Assembly: GCA_963834365.1 (NCBI GenBank)
Contig: CAWIBS010000022.1
Coordinates: 62,001 to 126,000 of the forward strand
Length of the DNA stretch: 64,000 bases
Direction: 5' to 3'
From: CAWJAP01 sp963834365
GTDB taxonomy: Bacteria > Acidobacteriota > Vicinamibacteria > Vicinamibacterales > Vicinamibacteraceae
The notes below the pieces were generated by a model. The model was not told the origin of the DNA. It did no database searches and was given only the letters and a program-made list of their open reading frames with translations. The position numbers were made by a program, and so were the translations under genes. Shown in pieces: positions 11,482 through 20,965 of the stretch (its first letter is position 1; every line of letters starts with the position of its first letter).

Positions 11482-13014
11482 ATGACGAAGACGATTGCGC
11501 GACGCGACCTGCTCAAGACGGCGGCTGCCGCGGCGGCCGGAGTCACCATCGTGCCCCGCCACGTGCTGGGCGGGACCGGATTCCAGGCCCCCAGCGACAT
11601 GCTGAACATCGCCGGCGTCGGTGTCGGCGGCATGGGCCGCTCCAATCTGATCAATCTCTCGACGCAGAACATCGTCGCGCTGTGCGATGTGGACTGGACC
11701 TACGTGGATCGCAGCTTCGGCCGGCTCGGGTCGCAGGTCGCCGAGGCGCAGAAGCGCCTCGCCGAACCGCCGGCTCCGGGCGCCAGCGAGCAGCGGCGGC
11801 GCAACATGAGCCGGCAGATCGAAGGCATGCGCCTGCTCGCGGAGAAAGCGCCGAAGGCGACGCGGTATCAGGATTACCGCGAGATGCTCGAGAAGCAGAA
11901 GGACATCGACGCGGTGCTGGTGGCCACGCCCGATCACACGCATGCGGTGATCGCGCTCGCGGCCATGGCCCTCGGCAAGCATGTCTACGTGCAGAAGCCG
12001 CTCTGCTGGTCGGTCGAGGAGGCCCGCGCGCTGGCGAAGAAGGCGGCCGCTTCCCCGAAGATCGCGACGCAGATGGGCAACCAGGGGCACTCGCTCGACG
12101 ATGCCCGGAAGGCCGTGGAGTATGTGTGGGCCGGCGCGATCGGCGAGGTGAAGGAAGTCCACGTCTGGACCAACCGGCCCCACGCCTATTGGCCGCAGGG
12201 GATCCCCCGTCCGGAGCCGCTGACGACGGGCGCCGACGCGCTGAACTGGGACACGAAGGGCGTCACGCAGCGGCTGGCCGGCGCGATGGCTGGCCAGTAT
12301 CCGGTGCCGGAGAAGCTCGCCTGGGATTTGTTCCTGGGGCCGGCGCCGCACGTGCCGTACCACCCCGTCTATCACCCGGGCAACTGGCGGGGCTGGGTGG
12401 ACTGGGGCCAGGGCGCGCTCGGCGACATGGGGGCGCACCTCGTCGATCACCCGTTCTGGGCGCTCGACCTGGGGTATCCGACGACCGTCGAAACGGTGTC
12501 GACGCCGTTCAACAAGGCGTCATACCCCATGGCGACGACGACGTACTACGAGTTCCCGGCGCGGGGCGACAAGCCGCCTGTGAAGCTCACCTGGTACGAC
12601 GGCGGACTGCTGCCGCCGAAGCCGGAGGAGCTCGGCGACGAGAAGCTCAACCCGGGCGGCGGCGTGCTCTTCGTCGGCAGCAAGGGCAAGTTGATGCACG
12701 ACACCTACGGCGACAACCCGCGCCTGCTGCCCAAGTCGCTGCACGACAGCGTCGGCGTGCCGGCGCAGAAGCTGCCGCGCATTGCGACGAGCCACGAGAT
12801 GAACTGGGTGGACGCGGCGAAGGGCAAGGGGCAGGCGTCCTCGCCCTTCGCCTACGCGGCGCGTCTGACCGAGGTGATGCTGCTGGGCATCGTCGCGCTC
12901 AGAGCCGGCACGAAGATCCACTACGATGGGGACGGGATGAAGGTGACCAACAATGCGGCGGCGAACGAGTTCCTGCGCCGCGACTACCGGCAAGGCTGGT
13001 CGCTGTCCGAATAG
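11482..13014 (+). CDS. Exported Gfo/Idh/MocA-family oxidoreductase (Tat signal)
   Basis: NAD(P)-dependent sugar oxidoreductase family, 510 residues. It begins MTKTIARRDLLKTAAAAAAGV, a twin-arginine signal with hydrophobic stretch, so it probably acts in the periplasm or on the membrane. The Rossmann motif GVGVGGMGRSNL lies near 46-57; EKQKDIDAVLVATPDHTHA and KHVYVQKPLCW are the usual second NAD-site and catalytic Lys-Pro blocks. The C-terminal part (HPGNWRGWVDWGQGALGDMGAH) matches the exported subfamily abundant in Planctomycetes and Acidobacteria. GGGAG precedes the ATG at 11482. It stands alone upstream of a kinase; the substrate is unknown. Confidence 0.85.
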   Translation: MTKTIARRDLLKTAAAAAAGVTIVPRHVLGGTGFQAPSDMLNIAGVGVGGMGRSNLINLSTQNIVALCDVDWTYVDRSFGRLGSQVAEAQKRLAEPPAPGASEQRRRNMSRQIEGMRLLAEKAPKATRYQDYREMLEKQKDIDAVLVATPDHTHAVIALAAMALGKHVYVQKPLCWSVEEARALAKKAAASPKIATQMGNQGHSLDDARKAVEYVWAGAIGEVKEVHVWTNRPHAYWPQGIPRPEPLTTGADALNWDTKGVTQRLAGAMAGQYPVPEKLAWDLFLGPAPHVPYHPVYHPGNWRGWVDWGQGALGDMGAHLVDHPFWALDLGYPTTVETVSTPFNKASYPMATTTYYEFPARGDKPPVKLTWYDGGLLPPKPEELGDEKLNPGGGVLFVGSKGKLMHDTYGDNPRLLPKSLHDSVGVPAQKLPRIATSHEMNWVDAAKGKGQASSPFAYAARLTEVMLLGIVALRAGTKIHYDGDGMKVTNNAAANEFLRRDYRQGWSLSE

Positions 13015-13041
13015 AGGTTCCCGTCCCTCCCTGACGCACCT

Positions 13042-15812
13042 GTGCCGAACGCGCCTCAGGAACTGCTGACCGAGCTCGCGCGTGCCATTTCGGACGGGGA
13101 GGCCGTGGACTGGGCGGCAGTCGAGTCGCACGCCTCGCCGGCCGCCCGGCGTCTCCTGCACGAGCTCCGCGTCGTCGCGGAGATTGCCAGCCTCCATCGC
13201 ACCCACGATCCCTCTCAGCTCGAAGGCACGCTCGATCTCCCCGAGCGGCGCGTCTGGGCCCACCTCACGCTGCGCGAGGTCATCGGCCGGGGCGCCTACG
13301 GGATCGTGTATCGCGCCTGGGACCCGCAGCTCGATCGGGAAGTGGCGCTCAAGCTGATTTCCGAGACCGAGCAGCGGGCGCACGCGGCGATCGTCGCCGA
13401 GGAGGGACGGCTGCTCGCGCGGGTCCGCCACCGCGGCGTCGTCACCGTGTACGGCGCGGCGCGCGCCGACGGCTTCGCCGGCTTGTGGATGGAGCTCGTC
13501 GAAGGGCGGACGCTCGAGGAGATCCTGCAGCAGCAGGGGCGGTTCTCGGCGCGCGAGGCGGCGCTCATCGGCGTCGATGTCTGCGAGGCGCTCGCCGCCG
13601 TGCATTCGGCGGGTCTGCTGCATCGCGACGTGAAGGCGCAGAACGTGATGCGCGATCGGAGCGGCCGCATCCTGCTGATGGACTTCGGCACCGGCCGGCT
13701 GCGGGACCTGCCCGGAGACACGCCGGTGGCGGATCTCGCGGGGACGCCGCTCTACATGGCGCCCGAGCTGCTCCGGGGCGAGCGGGCGTCGATCCAGAGC
13801 GATGTCTACAGTGTCGGCGTGCTGCTCTATCGCCTGGCGACGAGCAGCTTTCCGGTCGCGGCGCGCTCGCTCGCCGAAGTCCGGGAGGCGCATACGGCCG
13901 GACGCGCCCGCCGGTTGCGCGACGAGCGATCGGACCTGCCCGGCGCCTTCGTCCACATCGTCGAGCGCGCGTTGTCGTCCGAACCATCCCGGCGCTTCGA
14001 GAGTGGAGGCGCCCTCGAGTTGGCCCTCACCGGGCTGCTGGCCAGCTCGATCGACATGCCCGCGCCGGCGCTGGTCTCGCCGCGGCTGCGCACGCGCCTG
14101 CTGCAGGCGGTGGCCGCGCTGGTCCTGGTTGCGGGTGGGCTCGCTGGCGGGTGGTGGCTGGCCCGAAGCCGGGCGCCGGCGCCGCCGCCGGATCGCCCGG
14201 TGCGATTTCTCGTCGCGCCGCCGCCGAATACGGAGTTCGAGAGCTTCTCGCTCGCCCCGGGCGGCCGGCACCTGGCATTCACGGCGGCCGGCCAGTTGTG
14301 GGTGAGGGGCCTCGACAGTCTCGAAGCGACGCGGATTGCCGACACGCAGGGCGCCCACGATCCGTTCTGGGCTCCCGACAGCCAGTCGATCGCGTACTTC
14401 AAGCAGCACTCGCTCTGGATCGTCGCGATCGCCGGTGGGGAGTCGCGCGTGGTCTGTCCCGCATGGAACGCGATGGGGGGAACGTGGTCGTCCGGCGGGG
14501 TCATCCTGTTTGCATCCGATCTCGGTCAGGCGATCTATCGCGTGGCCGCCGGAGGCGGCGATCGCACGCCCGTGCGGGTGCAGGGCAAGCACGGCTTCGA
14601 TCTGCGGTGGCCGTCCTTCGTGCCGGGAACCGACGCCTTCGTCTACTCTGCGAGGCCCACTGAAGCGGGCCCGCGCCGGCTGTATGCCGGCCGCCTCACG
14701 AATGACGACGACCGTGTGCTCGTGGACACCGAACAGAACGCACAGGTCACGGGTGGCCGGCTGCTGTTCGTCCGCGAGGGTCGGCTGTTCACGCAGCCCT
14801 TCAACCAGCGATCGATGTCACTCGACGGGCAGGCCACGCCCGTGGCCGAGCGCCTGCCCGCCAACCTGTACCGGAGGACCGACTACGCCAACTACTCGGC
14901 GGCGACGCCAGGCATCCCGATGCTGGCCTACCTCGGGACGCGCCAGGTGGATCGGGAACTGCGGCTGGTGCGCCGCGACGGCACCGACGAACTGTTGCTC
15001 GGGCCCGGCGAGTTCCGGGACCTGGCGGTCTCGCCCGACGGGATGCACCTGGCGTTCGAGCAGCTCGACGAGGTCACCGGGACGCGCGACATCTGGGCGA
15101 TGGAGCTCGCCGCCCGCCGGCCGATTCGCCTCACCGCCGATCCGCACGACGACCTGGCGCCAGTGTGGTCGGCCGATGGCCGGTCGATCTACTTCGCATC
15201 GAATCGCGAGGGAGTGCCAGGCATCTTCCGGCGGTCCGTCGATGGCACGGGCGACGAGGAGCGGGTGCTGCGCGACCAGAGCCAGACGGTGCCCTACGAT
15301 GTCTCGCCCGACGGCGGACGCCTCGTGTTCACCCGTCCGCACCAGCGGCGCGACATCGACCTCTGGCTGATGCGGCTCGCGCCGCCGTTCACCCAGGTCG
15401 CGTATCGCACTCGCCGTGGCGTGAAAGCGAGCCGCGCTTCTCGCCGGACGGAAAGTGGCTCACCTATTCGACCACCGACACCGGGGACCGGCACGTCTAC
15501 ATCGAGCGTGTGGACCAGCCTGGCCCGCGATGGCAGGTGTCGGTCAGGAATGGCCGCGAGCCGTTCTGGCGCCGCGACGGGCGCGAGATCTACTACCACG
15601 GACCCGATCGGGTCCTGATGGCGGTCGCCGTGGACCTGTCACGCGGACGCTCCGGCCATCGGTCCGGCGAAGCCGGTCGTCCCGCTGCGCTTCCGCGGGA
15701 TGGGACGTCCGGTATCACTATGTCGCGATGCCCGGACGGGTCGGGCTTCATCATGAACGTCCCGACGAGCGGATCGGTCGCCACGCCGATGGCGTTCGTC
15801 CTGAATTGGTAG
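13042..15812 (+). CDS. Ser/Thr protein kinase with C-terminal PD40/TolB-type propeller, frameshifted at the end
   Basis: Membrane-anchored Hanks-type kinase. A short N-terminal domain (about 1-75, with DWAAVESHA and LLHELRVVAEIASLHR) precedes the kinase: glycine loop GRGAYGIVYRAW, lysine in EVALK, catalytic HRDVKAQNVM, DFGTG, TPLYMAPE. A single membrane span follows (ALVLVAGGLAGGWWLA, near 355-375), then beta-propeller repeats such as SPDGMHLAFEQ, APVWSADGRSIYFAS and FSPDGKWLTYS. The start is GTG 13042. A shift near 15400-15415 moves the frame to HSPWRESEPRFSPDGKW, and further shifts lie between 15640 and 15745, before the ending MAFVLNW. About 920 residues. The same N-terminal domain recurs in the kinase at 30538. 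Confidence 0.85.
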
Positions 15813-15843
15813 GCCCGCAGCCAGGGAATCGCGGCCAGCCTCG

Positions 15844-17313
15844 TCACGACATGACGGACGACGGCGCCTGCGTGTGCCAGTCGGTGGCCTGCTCATAGGC
15901 GTGGGCCACGCGGAGCACGCGCTCCTCGTCGAACGCCCGGCCAATCAGCTGCAGACCGATCGGCAGGCGGTGGGGTGTGAGGCCGCACGGCACGCTGACG
16001 GCGGGGAGGCCGGCGAGATTCGCGCTCACGGTGAACACGTCCGCCAGATACATCTGCAGCGGATCGTCGATCTTTTCGCCGAGTCTGAAGGCGGGCGTCG
16101 GGCAGGTGGGCATGGCCATCACGTCCACGTGCTCGAATGCGCGCGCATAGTCCTGGGCGATGAGCGTGCGGACCTGCTGGGCCTTCAGGTAGTACGCGTC
16201 GTAGTAGCCCGCGCTGAGGACGTAGGTGCCGAGCATGATGCGCCGCTTCACCTCGGCGCCGAACCCCTCGTCGCGGGTGCGGTCGTACATGTCCGCGAGG
16301 CCGGCATCCGCCGGCAGACTGGCGCGATACGTGTAGCGCACCCCGTCGTAGCGGGCGAGGTTCGAGCTCGCCTCGGCCGTCGCCACGAGGTAGTAGACCG
16401 GGATCGCGTGTGGCGCGTGCGGGAGCTCGACATCGACGAGCATGGCGCCCAGCCGGGCCAGCTCACCGAGGGCCTCGTCGAACGCCATGCGGACCTCGTC
16501 GTCCACGCCCTGCTCCACGAGTCTCCTGGGGACGCCGATCCGTGCCGCGCCGATCGGTCCGTCGAGCGTCGAGAACGAGGGGACCGGCAGGTCGGCTGAC
16601 GTCGCATCGGCCGGATCGAGGCCGGCGATGACTTGCAGCAGCCGCGCCGCATCTTCCACGGTTCGCGCCAGCGGGCCAATCTGGTCGAGCGAGGATCCGA
16701 AGGCGAGCAGGCCGTAGCGGGACACGCGGCCGTAGGACGGCTTCAGCCCGACGATGCCGCAGAGCGATGCCGGCTGGCGAATCGACCCGCCGGTGTCGGA
16801 GCCGAGCGCCAGCGGCACCATGCGTGCCGCCACGGCGGCCGCCGATCCGCCGCTCGACCCGCCCGGCGTGCGATCCTCCGCCCAGGGATTGCGCGTCGGG
16901 CCGAATGCCGAGTTCTCCGTCGAGGAGCCCATCGCGAACTCGTCGCAGTTGGTCTTGCCGATGACGACCGCGCCGGCGGCGTCGAGCCGGGCGATGACGG
17001 TGGCGTCGTACGGCGGGACGAAGTGCTCGAGCATGCGCGACGAGGCGGACGTCACGAGCCCGCGCGTGCTGATGTTGTCCTTCATCGCGATCGGCACGCC
17101 GAAGAGCGGCAGGTGCGACAGCTCGGCGCGGCGGAGATCGAGCTCGGCGGCGCGCGCCCGCGCCCGCGCCTCCGCCAGCAGGCGAAACGCGTTGAGACGC
17201 CCGTCGAGCGCCGCCACCCGCGACAGGGCGGCCTCGCAGATCTCGGTGACCGAGATCCTGCCGGCCGCGGCGGCGTCCCGGGTTTCCCCGGCCGACCACT
17301 CGGCGAGATTCAT
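15844..17313 (-). CDS. gatA: Glutamyl-tRNA(Gln) amidotransferase subunit A
   Basis: Amidase subunit of GatCAB, which converts Glu-tRNA(Gln) or Asp-tRNA(Asn) to the amide form. 489 residues. The amidase Ser-cisSer-Lys site is visible: IAMKDNIS (Lys), GGSSGGSAAAVAA, and SDTGGSIRQPASLCG. The C-terminus ends with PIGLQLIGRAFDEERVLRVAHAYEQ as in bacterial GatA. The ATG at 17313 overlaps the gatC stop as ATGA. An open frame extends upstream but only shadows gatC. No gatB is in the window. No frameshift is seen. Confidence 0.95.
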   Translation of the reverse strand: MNLAEWSAGETRDAAAAGRISVTEICEAALSRVAALDGRLNAFRLLAEARARARAAELDLRRAELSHLPLFGVPIAMKDNISTRGLVTSASSRMLEHFVPPYDATVIARLDAAGAVVIGKTNCDEFAMGSSTENSAFGPTRNPWAEDRTPGGSSGGSAAAVAARMVPLALGSDTGGSIRQPASLCGIVGLKPSYGRVSRYGLLAFGSSLDQIGPLARTVEDAARLLQVIAGLDPADATSADLPVPSFSTLDGPIGAARIGVPRRLVEQGVDDEVRMAFDEALGELARLGAMLVDVELPHAPHAIPVYYLVATAEASSNLARYDGVRYTYRASLPADAGLADMYDRTRDEGFGAEVKRRIMLGTYVLSAGYYDAYYLKAQQVRTLIAQDYARAFEHVDVMAMPTCPTPAFRLGEKIDDPLQMYLADVFTVSANLAGLPAVSVPCGLTPHRLPIGLQLIGRAFDEERVLRVAHAYEQATDWHTQAPSSVMS

Positions 17314-17606
17314 CCGATCACCTTCGGCACGCGGAACAGCCCGGCGTCGCGGGCGGCGTCGGGTGCGTTCGCGAGCACCTCCGCGCGCGGGAGCGAGGGC
17401 CGGACGCTGTCCTCGCGGAACACCGTCCGTTCGAGCTGGACGTGGGAGGTCGGCGGGATCCCGGTGGTGTCCACGCCCGCGATCTGGTCGAAGAACGTCA
17501 GGATGTCGGCGAGCTGGCGTCGAAAGAGCTCGCGTTCGTCGGTGGTGAGCGCCAGGCGCGCGAGCTCGGCGATGCGCGACACGTCCTCGGGGGTCAGGCC
17601 GGACAT
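17310..17606 (-). CDS. gatC: Glutamyl-tRNA(Gln) amidotransferase subunit C
   Basis: Small GatCAB subunit that wraps around and stabilises GatA. 98 residues, normal length. Begins MSGLTPEDVSRIAELARLAL and contains LADILTFFDQIAGVDT, PTSHVQ and REDSVRPSLPRAEVLANAPD, the usual GatC blocks. Translationally coupled to gatA through ATGA. The upstream intergenic region carries an inverted pair of ctacggg-type arrays rather than an obvious promoter. Confidence 0.95.
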   Translation of the reverse strand: MSGLTPEDVSRIAELARLALTTDERELFRRQLADILTFFDQIAGVDTTGIPPTSHVQLERTVFREDSVRPSLPRAEVLANAPDAARDAGLFRVPKVIG

Positions 17607-17648
17607 GGCCCGAGATCGTAGCCGATTCTCCCGCGCGCACGATCAAGA

Positions 17649-17758
17649 CGGGCTACGGGCTACAGGCTACGGGCTACAGTCTGAAGCCACGGGCTCGCCA
17701 GACTGGTTTTCGCACGTCCCGTAGTCCGCAGCCCGTAGTCCGTAGCCCAGACTGAGTC
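17649..17758. repeat. Inverted pair of GCTACGGG arrays
   Basis: Left arm at 17649-17681 has four GCTACGGG/GCTACAGG units; the right arm at 17719-17753 is the complementary sense (CCCGTAGTCCGTAGCCC). The pair can fold into one long imperfect hairpin between gatC and mgtC. Confidence 0.8.
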
Positions 17759-17764
17759 TGGGGC

Positions 17765-18208
17765 TCAGGGCTGGACGACCCGCGGCTTGGCGCGGCGAGC
17801 CAGGGCCTTCTCGAGGGGAATCAGGGCCGTCAGCACCAGCAGCACGACGACGGTGCTCAGCGCCGCGAGCCCGTAGCGGCCCGCGCCGGCCGCGACCCCC
17901 ACGGCGGCATTCACCCAGATCGTCGCGGCCGTCGTCAGGCCGACCACTTCCTCTCCCCGATCGCGGAAGATCGCGCCGGCGCCGATGAACCCTACGCCGG
18001 TGACGATCTGCGACGTGATGCGGGAGCTGTCCCCGCCCTCCGGGCTCAGCTCGAGCGCCATCACGGTGAACAGGGCCGCTCCCATCGTGATCAGCATGTT
18101 GGTGCGCAGTCCGGCGCTCCGGGCGCGCCATTCGCGCTCGGCCCCGATGACTGCCCCGAGCGCACCTGCGATCAGCAGGCGGTAAAAGGCCTCGTCGAGA
18201 GGAATCAC
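17765..18208 (-). CDS. MgtC/SapB-family membrane protein
   Basis: 147 residues with four to five membrane spans. The N-terminus PLDEAFYRLLIAGALGAVIGAERE and the block SAGLRTNMLITMGAALFTVM, followed by ITSQIVTGVGFIGAGAIFRD and VVGLTTAATIWVNAAVGVAAG, are diagnostic of MgtC/SapB. Known members affect magnesium homeostasis, intramacrophage growth or F1Fo ATPase activity; the role here is open. The family's C-terminal cytoplasmic ACT-like extension is absent, so this is the short form. It stands alone, with repeats on both sides. Confidence 0.9.
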   Translation of the reverse strand: MIPLDEAFYRLLIAGALGAVIGAEREWRARSAGLRTNMLITMGAALFTVMALELSPEGGDSSRITSQIVTGVGFIGAGAIFRDRGEEVVGLTTAATIWVNAAVGVAAGAGRYGLAALSTVVVLLVLTALIPLEKALARRAKPRVVQP

Positions 18209-18226
18209 GACACCTCCGGGATCTTG

Positions 18227-18283
18227 TGGCTACGGGCTACGGACTACGGACTACGGGCTGCGGGTACCGACTACGGGCCTGCA
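18227..18283. repeat. Degenerate GCTACGGG/ACTACGGG array
   Basis: About six irregular copies of the 8-9 base ctacggg word upstream of mgtC, part of the dispersed array family. Confidence 0.75.
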
Positions 18284-18333
18284 GATGCAGGCGACCGGAA
18301 AGTCTCCTGCGCTGTGCCTGATGCCTCGCCTTC

Positions 18334-19067
18334 TCACGGCGATGGGGAGGTCGCCGACCAGGTCTTGAGGCGGGTGCCGTCGGCGGGGATCTCGACCTGG
18401 CGGAGCCAGTGGACGGACCGGTCGGCGAGTGTCAGCCGGATGTCGTAGCTGCCCTCGGTGACGACACACAACAGGTCGGGGCCGACGGACCTGGCGCGCG
18501 CGATCTCGCGGCTCTCGTCGCCGGCCCGGAACGCCGCGGCCGTCCAGCCCCGGGCGGCGCTCTCGTCGGCCACGCCCGGGCGTATCTGGAGCGCCCCGAA
18601 CTCGGGCCGGAAGTTCACCACCTGCAGATGCCGGCCATGCTCGTCCGGATACCGCTGCACGAGCAGCTGCTCCAGCCACCGGATGCCCGAGATCTGTCCC
18701 TCCGCTTCCCGGACGACCTGGACGTCGTAGAAGCCCGGGGGTACCTTCGCTTCGTACGCCCGGTCTGCGGTCTGCGCGAGCGGAATCGGGCTGGACCGTT
18801 GGCCGCGAGGATAGAGGTGGACCTGCGCGCCACTGCGTGACCTCGTCCACGCCGTTGTAGACGCGGAGCTGCAACAGAATCGGTGTATCCGAGGGCGACG
18901 GTGGCGCAGGGGCCGGTGCGCCCGCCTGCGTCGCGACGAGGCCCGGTCGCTCCGCGGCCGCCGCGGACCGGCCCTCCCATCAGCCCGGACGTGACCAGAG
19001 CGACGAACAGGCCGCTTTGTCCCGTCAGCCGAACACCGAACCGAAGCGTGACGTAAGATCCGGACAT
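18334..19067 (-). CDS. Putative secreted protein, unknown function, frameshifted
   Basis: The conserved-looking core runs from LLQLRVYNGVDEVTQW through QVHLYPRGQRSSPIPLAQ, AKVPPGFYDVQVVREAEGQI, HLQVVNFRPEFGALQIRP and RSVHWLRQVEIPADGTRLKTW to the TGA at 18334. An upstream stretch LFVALVTSGLMGG looks like a signal-peptide core. Two shifts (near 18830 and 18960) are needed to join the parts. The first ATG on this strand is at 19067, which would overlap the start of the divergent gene by two bases, so the true start is uncertain. The Tyr-Asp-Val-Gln strands suggest a small beta-sandwich, but I recognise no family. Confidence 0.5.
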
Positions 19068-19755
19068 GGAGGTGTTCCTGATCCCGCTGGGGGCGGATCG
19101 CCACGAATTGTACTGCGAGCCGCGGCAGGACGAAGCCGAGCCGTCGGCGGACTCGACCCAGCGTGGCTTCTTCGCCAGCCTGAGACGCAAGTTCGCCGAG
19201 GTCCTCGAAGCGGCCGAGCACTACCGCCGGCGGCGGGCTTCTGGCGAGGCGATGGCGCTCAGCTGGTGGGGGCGCATCAAGTGCCGCGCCCTGGCGTGGG
19301 TGGCCGACGCGATCGCGGAACAGCGGCTGTTGTGGCACCTCCGGCACCAGGACGCGGCCCGGCTCCATTTCCCGGCGGACCTCGGCGAGGAGCGTGCGAT
19401 GGCGCTCGCGCGGGCGGCCCTGACCCGCGATCGCGACCGGCACTGGTTCTGGCTGCTGGTCGATTCCGTCCTGATGGCGCTGTCGGCGGCGCTCGTCCTC
19501 GTCCCCGGGCCGAACGTGATTGGCTACTACTTCGCGTTCCGCGTCGTAGGGCACTTCCTCTCGTGGCGGGGGGCGCGCCAGGGGCTGGACCACGTGCGCT
19601 GGGAGGCGGTGTCGAGCGAGCCGCTCGTCGAGCTGAGGCGCGCCATCGGGCTCGCGCCGACGCAGCGTGAGTCGCGCGTGCTCGACATCGCCGCCCGCCT
19701 CCAGCTCGATGATCTGCCGACGTTCGTCGAGCGCGTCGCGTGGCCGGGGGCGTGA
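19066..19755 (+). CDS. Membrane-associated protein resembling mitochondrial K+/H+ exchange-related family
   Basis: 229 residues. The central to C-terminal block LVDSVLMALSAALVLVPGPNVIGYYFAFRVVGHFLSWRGA contains one or two membrane segments and resembles the Mit_KHE1 family (PF10173), named after a yeast protein linked to mitochondrial K+/H+ exchange. That match is from memory of the motif and not certain. The N-terminal half is soluble and charged (LRRKFAEVLEAAEHYRRRR). No good Shine-Dalgarno is visible. It ends 16 bases before lpxD and may be co-transcribed with it. Confidence 0.55.
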   Translation: MEVFLIPLGADRHELYCEPRQDEAEPSADSTQRGFFASLRRKFAEVLEAAEHYRRRRASGEAMALSWWGRIKCRALAWVADAIAEQRLLWHLRHQDAARLHFPADLGEERAMALARAALTRDRDRHWFWLLVDSVLMALSAALVLVPGPNVIGYYFAFRVVGHFLSWRGARQGLDHVRWEAVSSEPLVELRRAIGLAPTQRESRVLDIAARLQLDDLPTFVERVAWPGA

Positions 19756-19771
19756 TATACATCAGGCCCCG

Positions 19772-20851
19772 ATGACCCTGGCGGAGCTTGCGGACGCCCT
19801 CGAGTGCCGTCTCGACGGCGACGGCACCCTCGAGATCACGGGCGCCGCGGATCTGGCGGCAGCCCGTCCCGGCCAGATCTCCTTCTACGGCCACGCGCGT
19901 TACCGGCCGGCCTTCGAGCGCACGCAGGCCTCGGCGGTGATCGTGGACGACCAGGCGCCGGCGATCGACCGGGCGCTCCTCCGCACGCCCCGGCCCTATT
20001 ACGCGTTCGCCCGGGCGCTGGCCGTGCTCCATCCCGCGGCGCGGCCCGATCCCGGTGTGCATCCGCTCGCCGCCGTCCCCGCCGATGCGGACCTCGGAGA
20101 CGACGTCTCGATCGGGCCCTTCGTGAGCCTCGGCCGCGGCGTCCGCATCGGCGCCCGCACGATCGTCCATGCGCACGTGGCCATCGGCGCGGGGGTGACG
20201 ATCGGCGAGGATTGCCTCCTGCATTCACACGTCTCCATCCGGGAAGCCGTCACGCTCGGCCACCGCGTGATCGTGCAGAACGGCGCCGTCATCGGCAGCG
20301 ACGGCTACGGCTTCACGCCCGACCCGCAGGGATGCCATCACAAGGTGCCGCAGGTGGGCATCGTGGTGGTCGAGGACGATGTGGAGATCGGCGCCAACAC
20401 GACGATCGATCGCGCGGTCGTCGGCGAGACGCGGATCGGGGCCGGCACGAAGATCGACAACCTCGTGCAGGTGGCGCACAACGTGCACCTCGGCGAGCAC
20501 GTGCTGCTGGCGGCGCAGGTCGGCATCTCGGGCAGCACGACGCTGGAGGATCGCGTGACGCTCGGCGGGCAGGTCGGCGTCGCCGGCCACATCACGATCG
20601 GCCGCGGCGTCGTCGCCGCGGGCCAGTCCGGCGTCACCAACTCGGTCGAGCCCGGGCGGTTTCTGACTGGTTATCCGGCGATCGAGAACCGCCAGTGGCG
20701 CAAGGCGTCGGTCATCTTCGCGCACCTGCCAGAGATGCGGGCGCAGTTGAGCGCCCTGACGCGCAGGCTTGCCGATTTGGAAGGCACAATTCACAAGGCA
20801 CAAGGCACAAGGAAGGTCAAAGGAGGAAGGACAAAGGAACAAGGTGAATGA
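19772..20851 (+). CDS. lpxD: UDP-3-O-acylglucosamine N-acyltransferase
   Basis: Third step of lipid A synthesis, acylating the 2-amino group of UDP-3-O-acyl-glucosamine. 359 residues. The N-terminal uridine-binding domain ends near AFARALAVLHP; then comes a left-handed beta-helix of hexapeptide repeats (IGPFVSLGRGVRIGARTIVHAHVAIGAGVTIG). The catalytic His lies in QVAHNVHLGEH, and GSDGYGFTPDPQGCHHKVPQ is typical. The last 25 residues or so (GTIHKAQGTRKVKGG...) are encoded by the cacaagg tandem array, so the C-terminal tail is repeat-derived. lpxB lies 4.2 kb downstream, which indicates a Gram-negative envelope. Confidence 0.93.
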   Translation: MTLAELADALECRLDGDGTLEITGAADLAAARPGQISFYGHARYRPAFERTQASAVIVDDQAPAIDRALLRTPRPYYAFARALAVLHPAARPDPGVHPLAAVPADADLGDDVSIGPFVSLGRGVRIGARTIVHAHVAIGAGVTIGEDCLLHSHVSIREAVTLGHRVIVQNGAVIGSDGYGFTPDPQGCHHKVPQVGIVVVEDDVEIGANTTIDRAVVGETRIGAGTKIDNLVQVAHNVHLGEHVLLAAQVGISGSTTLEDRVTLGGQVGVAGHITIGRGVVAAGQSGVTNSVEPGRFLTGYPAIENRQWRKASVIFAHLPEMRAQLSALTRRLADLEGTIHKAQGTRKVKGGRTKEQGE

Positions 20852-20929
20852 GCAATGTACCCTTTCCCTTTTTCGTTCCGCCTTTCCCCTTTGACCTTCT
20901 TGTGCCTTGTGCCTTGTGCCTTGTGAATT
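20788..20929. repeat. Long inverted repeat of AAGGCACA units spanning the lpxD stop
   Basis: Left arm 20788-20823 begins AATTCACAAGGCACAAGG and ends AAGGTCAAAGG; the right arm 20888-20929 is its reverse complement with about one extra 8-base unit. The spacer of 64 bases holds the lpxD stop and a purine-rich/pyrimidine-rich pair that is itself partly complementary. Confidence 0.88.
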
Positions 20930-20965
20930 ATCAAGTGTCTGTTCTGTCCGTGACTGGAGCCGATC

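Noticed and set aside
12520..14592. 690-residue minus-strand frame opposite the oxidoreductase and kinase
   Set aside because: Antisense shadow for the same reasons; the plus strand carries kinase and Gfo/Idh motifs.
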